A stretch of 64,000 nucleotides of DNA from positions 310,001-374,000 of the forward strand of contig JAEWFC010000023.1 of NCBI GenBank assembly GCA_023389035.1, read 5' to 3'. Both the position numbers and the translations under genes were made by a program. Below the pieces are notes generated by a model. It did no database searches, was not told the origin of the DNA, and saw only the letters and a list, made by a program, of their open reading frames with translations. The stretch is from Acidobacteriota bacterium. Lineage in GTDB: Bacteria > Acidobacteriota > Blastocatellia > Pyrinomonadales > Pyrinomonadaceae. Below are positions 61,887 to 64,000 of the stretch, piece after piece (the stretch's first letter is position 1; each line of letters starts with the position of its first letter).

Positions 61887-63347
61887 TTACTTCGATCTGC
61901 GCGGAGATCTCCTCCAGTTATTATACCCCAACCTCTCTAGTATTGCCTTTTGCTTTTCGTTGGGTTTAGTGACTACCGTAAGCGACCCGCCGCGTTCCGG
62001 ATCAGCTCGCAGGCCAGCAGCCAAAACGTTTGGCGTCCAATCGATCTGGCCTGCCGTTGTAGCATAACCAGCCAGGTTTGCGGGAACGACTTTAAGCAAA
62101 GCTGTCGAAGCATCAGCTCGCCCGGAGCCCGGCCCGTGTTTCACAAAAAGGGCTCGTAATAGGCCGGCAGTATCTCGTTTCCCACGCGATGCACTAAGAA
62201 GTTCGATATCGGTCAAAAAGGCTATAATCATTCCCCGTGCATACGTTGTCGTGTCCGCAGCGGAACTCCGGCCTGGTGGGCTGATGAGCGGCCGACGCGG
62301 TAACTGCCTGGCATCGATCTGATATGCCCGTGAAAGAGCGTCCAGGAAGTCATCAAATCGAATCCGATTGACCTCAACCGCAAGGCGAAGTGAACGATAC
62401 AATGCGAACCCTTCGTAGAACCAGGCGTAATCGCCGCTTAGGTTTAAGCTGTTAGGGATCCAAAGATGAAAAAGTTCGTGGCGCAGCTGTTCGTGCAGGC
62501 GCTGGACGGACTGCGTTCGAAAGGGCATATCGTTGGATACGATAGTTACAGAGCGCCCCCTGGTCTCTGCCACCCAAATACCTGCTGAATTTTCTATCGG
62601 CATCGATATGATCGCGATAACCGGTGACCCGATAGGCTCCGATCCGAACAATTTCGCATAGTCCGCATAAATTTTCGACGTATGATCGATGGCCTCCTCA
62701 TCCACAAATTTCCATTCACCCGAGATCACCACATGCGGCGCTTTTTCTCCGGTCCCTGCGTAATGCCGAAGCGAGTCACCAACGTAGATCACTACATTCT
62801 GGACATCGTCGGCGACGACCGGGCCAGTGATCTCGCCGCCAGCGAAAAAGGCTTGCCAACCGGATGGTAGTTCGAGCGTCAGTCTCGCAGAGACCCTTCG
62901 GTCTTGAGTCCCGAACTGCGGCAAAAGGTCGTCAAGCATCAGAAGGCCCACGCCGCCCGCTATCCAGCTTCCATGTGCGGCACCGGTTCTATTATCGAGA
63001 GAAGTTGAATCCACTCCATAAGCAAAAGATGTAATGTCGGAACTCGCGAGATACTCGCCGTCTATCAACTCACGGTACTCGATCAACCGGTCGGCCTCAT
63101 CCATCATGCGGACATCGGTAATCCGCTTTGAACCAGGCAATTCATTCGCGCGGGATCGTAAAATGCCGAGATTACGCCGATTGTTGATCGTGGAATTCGG
63201 AGTAATGGCTCCAGTAACCTCGATCTTCGACGAGACCTTCAAAGTGACATCGAGATCTTGAGCGTTCGTTAATGTAAAGATTTGTAAAACCGCGAACGCG
63301 GCGAAAATAAATCTGTATAATGGCTTCTTAACAGGTGTCATCCGCAT
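61887..63347 (-). CDS. M61-like (gluzincin) metallopeptidase, secreted
   Basis: This 486-residue protein has signal segment PVKKPLYRFIFAAFAVLQIF. The zinc motif is visible as RHELFHLWIPN (HExxH-type), and WFYEGFALYRSLRLAVEV supplies the downstream Glu. The layout resembles the M61 glycyl aminopeptidase family. The N-terminal region (residues about 30-220) is beta-rich, as in M61. It heads a tight three-gene operon with the SH3 lipoprotein and Smr genes. The start is ATG 63347, or 63341. Confidence 0.82.
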   Translation of the reverse strand: MRMTPVKKPLYRFIFAAFAVLQIFTLTNAQDLDVTLKVSSKIEVTGAITPNSTINNRRNLGILRSRANELPGSKRITDVRMMDEADRLIEYRELIDGEYLASSDITSFAYGVDSTSLDNRTGAAHGSWIAGGVGLLMLDDLLPQFGTQDRRVSARLTLELPSGWQAFFAGGEITGPVVADDVQNVVIYVGDSLRHYAGTGEKAPHVVISGEWKFVDEEAIDHTSKIYADYAKLFGSEPIGSPVIAIISMPIENSAGIWVAETRGRSVTIVSNDMPFRTQSVQRLHEQLRHELFHLWIPNSLNLSGDYAWFYEGFALYRSLRLAVEVNRIRFDDFLDALSRAYQIDARQLPRRPLISPPGRSSAADTTTYARGMIIAFLTDIELLSASRGKRDTAGLLRALFVKHGPGSGRADASTALLKVVPANLAGYATTAGQIDWTPNVLAAGLRADPERGGSLTVVTKPNEKQKAILERLGYNNWRRSPRRSK

Positions 63348-63373
63348 CTCTAAACTAACAAGCCGGGCGGTAA

Positions 63374-63400
63374 ATGAAAACGATTAGGACGTTTTTATGA
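63374..63400 (+). CDS. Possible eight-codon leader peptide overlapping the small membrane ORF
   Basis: ATGAAAACGATTAGGACG continues to TTTTTATGA, encoding MKTIRTFL. The TGA overlaps the ATG of the 25-residue ORF (ATGA), the typical coupling arrangement. It lies directly upstream of the purine-locus leader. Length and overlap make it interesting, but ribosome-binding support is weak (GGGCGG) and it may be chance. Confidence 0.3.
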   Translation: MKTIRTFL

Positions 63401-63474
63401 GTCTCATCAAGATTGTAGTCTATGCTCTCGCTTTTATCTTGAGCCTGCTGTTTCTCGGGCGTTTTTTCTTGTAA
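63397..63474 (+). CDS. 25-residue membrane micropeptide
   Basis: The open frame from ATG 63397 encodes 25 residues of a single hydrophobic helix (SLIKIVVYALAFILSLLFLG, then RFFL). AGGA lies seven bases upstream. It is too short for ordinary gene finding but has a clean ribosome site, start, helix and TAA. It is between the divergent M61-like gene and the purH leader. No homologue family is known to me. Confidence 0.45.
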   Translation: MSLIKIVVYALAFILSLLFLGRFFL

Positions 63475-63482
63475 ACAGCAAA

Positions 63483-63566
63483 GGGTCGGAGTGCAAGTAG
63501 TTTAGGTGACCCGCAGATGCGGCATGTTGCCCATTTTTACCTCCATAAAGTAGAATTGAATTTGTT
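63483..63566 (+). promoter_or_regulatory. Structured leader upstream of purH, candidate attenuator or riboswitch
   Basis: GGGTC (63483-63487) pairs with GACCC (63508-63512), followed by a small CGC-AGAT-GCG hairpin and GGCA-TGT-TGCC (63521-63531). A terminator at 63569-63596 follows, before purH. GCGGC near 63519-63523 is complementary to GCCGC in the terminator, allowing an anti-terminator. I tried to match a ZTP (pfl) riboswitch and other known purine-related classes and did not find their conserved core. It is therefore a candidate only. Confidence 0.4.
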
Positions 63567-63568
63567 TG

Positions 63569-63596
63569 AGCGGTCGCAGGGCCGCTTTTTTCTTTG
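63569..63596 (+). terminator. Rho-independent terminator upstream of purH
   Basis: AGCGGTC and GGCCGCT pair (one G-U) over a GCAG loop and are followed by TTTTTTCTTT. It lies 25 bp before the purH start codon, so it either ends the preceding small transcript or acts as an attenuator of purH. Confidence 0.82.
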
Positions 63597-63620
63597 CTGA
63601 CAAAGTTTCATAGGATCTAA

Positions 63621-64000
63621 ATGACTGACCTTAGAAAGATAAAACGGGCTCTAATAAGCCTTTCCGACAAGACCGGTGCGGTCGAACTGGCGAGCTCTCT
63701 CGTCCGTCACGGCGTCACCATCATTTCCACAGGCGGAACAGCTCGGACGCTCCGCGAAAGCGGTATCGATGTCATTGAAGTGGCGGACGTGACAGGCTTT
63801 CCTGAAATGATGGACGGTCGTGTAAAGACTCTGCATCCAAAGATCCACGGAGCATTCCTCGCTCTTCGAGATGATCCGGCTCACGTTGCATCGATGAACG
63901 AGCACGATATCGAGCCTATCGATCTCGTGGTAATAAATCTCTACCCATTCGAAGAAACCATCGCGAAAGAAGGCGTGCAGCTTGAAGAAGCGGTAGAAAA
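63621..64000 (+). CDS. purH: PurH bifunctional AICAR transformylase/IMP cyclohydrolase, 3' end outside window
   Basis: The first 126 residues are visible: TDLRKIKRALISLSDKTGAV, then STGGTARTLRESGIDV, VADVTGFPEMMDGRVKTLHP and VVINLYPFEETIAKEG. This is the N-terminal MGS-like IMP cyclohydrolase domain of PurH. The full enzyme catalyses the last two steps of IMP synthesis. ATG 63621 is preceded by AGGA five bases away. A terminator and structured leader lie immediately upstream, suggesting control by premature termination. Confidence 0.95.
   Translation, partial: MTDLRKIKRALISLSDKTGAVELASSLVRHGVTIISTGGTARTLRESGIDVIEVADVTGFPEMMDGRVKTLHPKIHGAFLALRDDPAHVASMNEHDIEPIDLVVINLYPFEETIAKEGVQLEEAVE

Noticed and set aside
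63483..63566. ZTP (pfl) riboswitch call for the purH leader
   Set aside because: The GGGTC/GACCC stem resembles P1 and the gene is right, but the conserved core and the 3' pseudoknot sequence were not found.

Overview
The window reads as chromosomal DNA of a Gram-negative acidobacterium, most likely class Blastocatellia (Pyrinomonadaceae-like). This is inferred from the gene families present: CBM9/DUF5916 barrels, DUF4097 proteins, carboxypeptidase-regulatory domains, an imuA-imuB-dnaE2 cassette and DGTS betaine-lipid genes. Signal peptides, lipoproteins, a SurA-like chaperone and outer-membrane-type barrels support a diderm. Shine-Dalgarno sites are often weak, and some GTG starts are used. 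No rRNA, tRNA or CRISPR array was seen.

Layout. 0-1 kb: end of a polysaccharide locus (sugar transferase, PIG-L deacetylase). 1.1-7.4 kb: large secreted or surface proteins on the minus strand, with a 42-bp tandem repeat array between them. 7.6-15.3 kb: a plus-strand lipid locus with a PHP protein, two GT4 glycosyltransferases, a polytopic membrane protein, an FtsX-type permease and btaA-btaB. 15.3-21.0 kb: a minus-strand SOS mutasome operon (imuA-imuB-dnaE2-SRAP) behind a good promoter. 21.2-23.1 kb: EamA exporter and a divergent methyltransferase. 23.1-24.6 kb: non-coding DNA rich in palindromes around a frameshifted IS200-type (RAYT-like) transposase. 24.6-36 kb: housekeeping genes (lysS, mfd, surA-like, rqcP-like, dusB) mixed with small secreted proteins and a DUF4920 protein. 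35-38 kb: two tandem YtcJ-type amidohydrolases. 38-44.2 kb: TPR and membrane proteins, LolA-like proteins, and an ECF sigma factor with a PDZ-bearing anti-sigma-like partner. 44.4-47.5 kb: trmL, BON protein, typA. 47.5-53.7 kb: a regulator-dense cluster (HxlR, VOC, SnoaL, ArsR, three SRPBCC, PhnB-like, DoxX, DUF1428, MATE). 53.8-54.6 kb: a small ORF coupled to a broken nucleotidyltransferase. 54.6-59.6 kb: S9 peptidase, two sugar-nucleotide SDR enzymes and a CnaB-like protein. 59.6-63.3 kb: minus-strand Smr, SH3 lipoprotein and M61-like peptidase genes. 63.4-64 kb: a 25-residue membrane peptide and a structured leader with a terminator in front of purH, which runs off the window.

The best candidates for something new are the lipid locus, which combines betaine-lipid synthesis with two glycosyltransferases, an unknown membrane protein and an ATPase-less permease; the purH leader; the 42-bp repeat array; and the REP/RAYT island. 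All function calls come from reading translations and motifs by eye; no database search was run.
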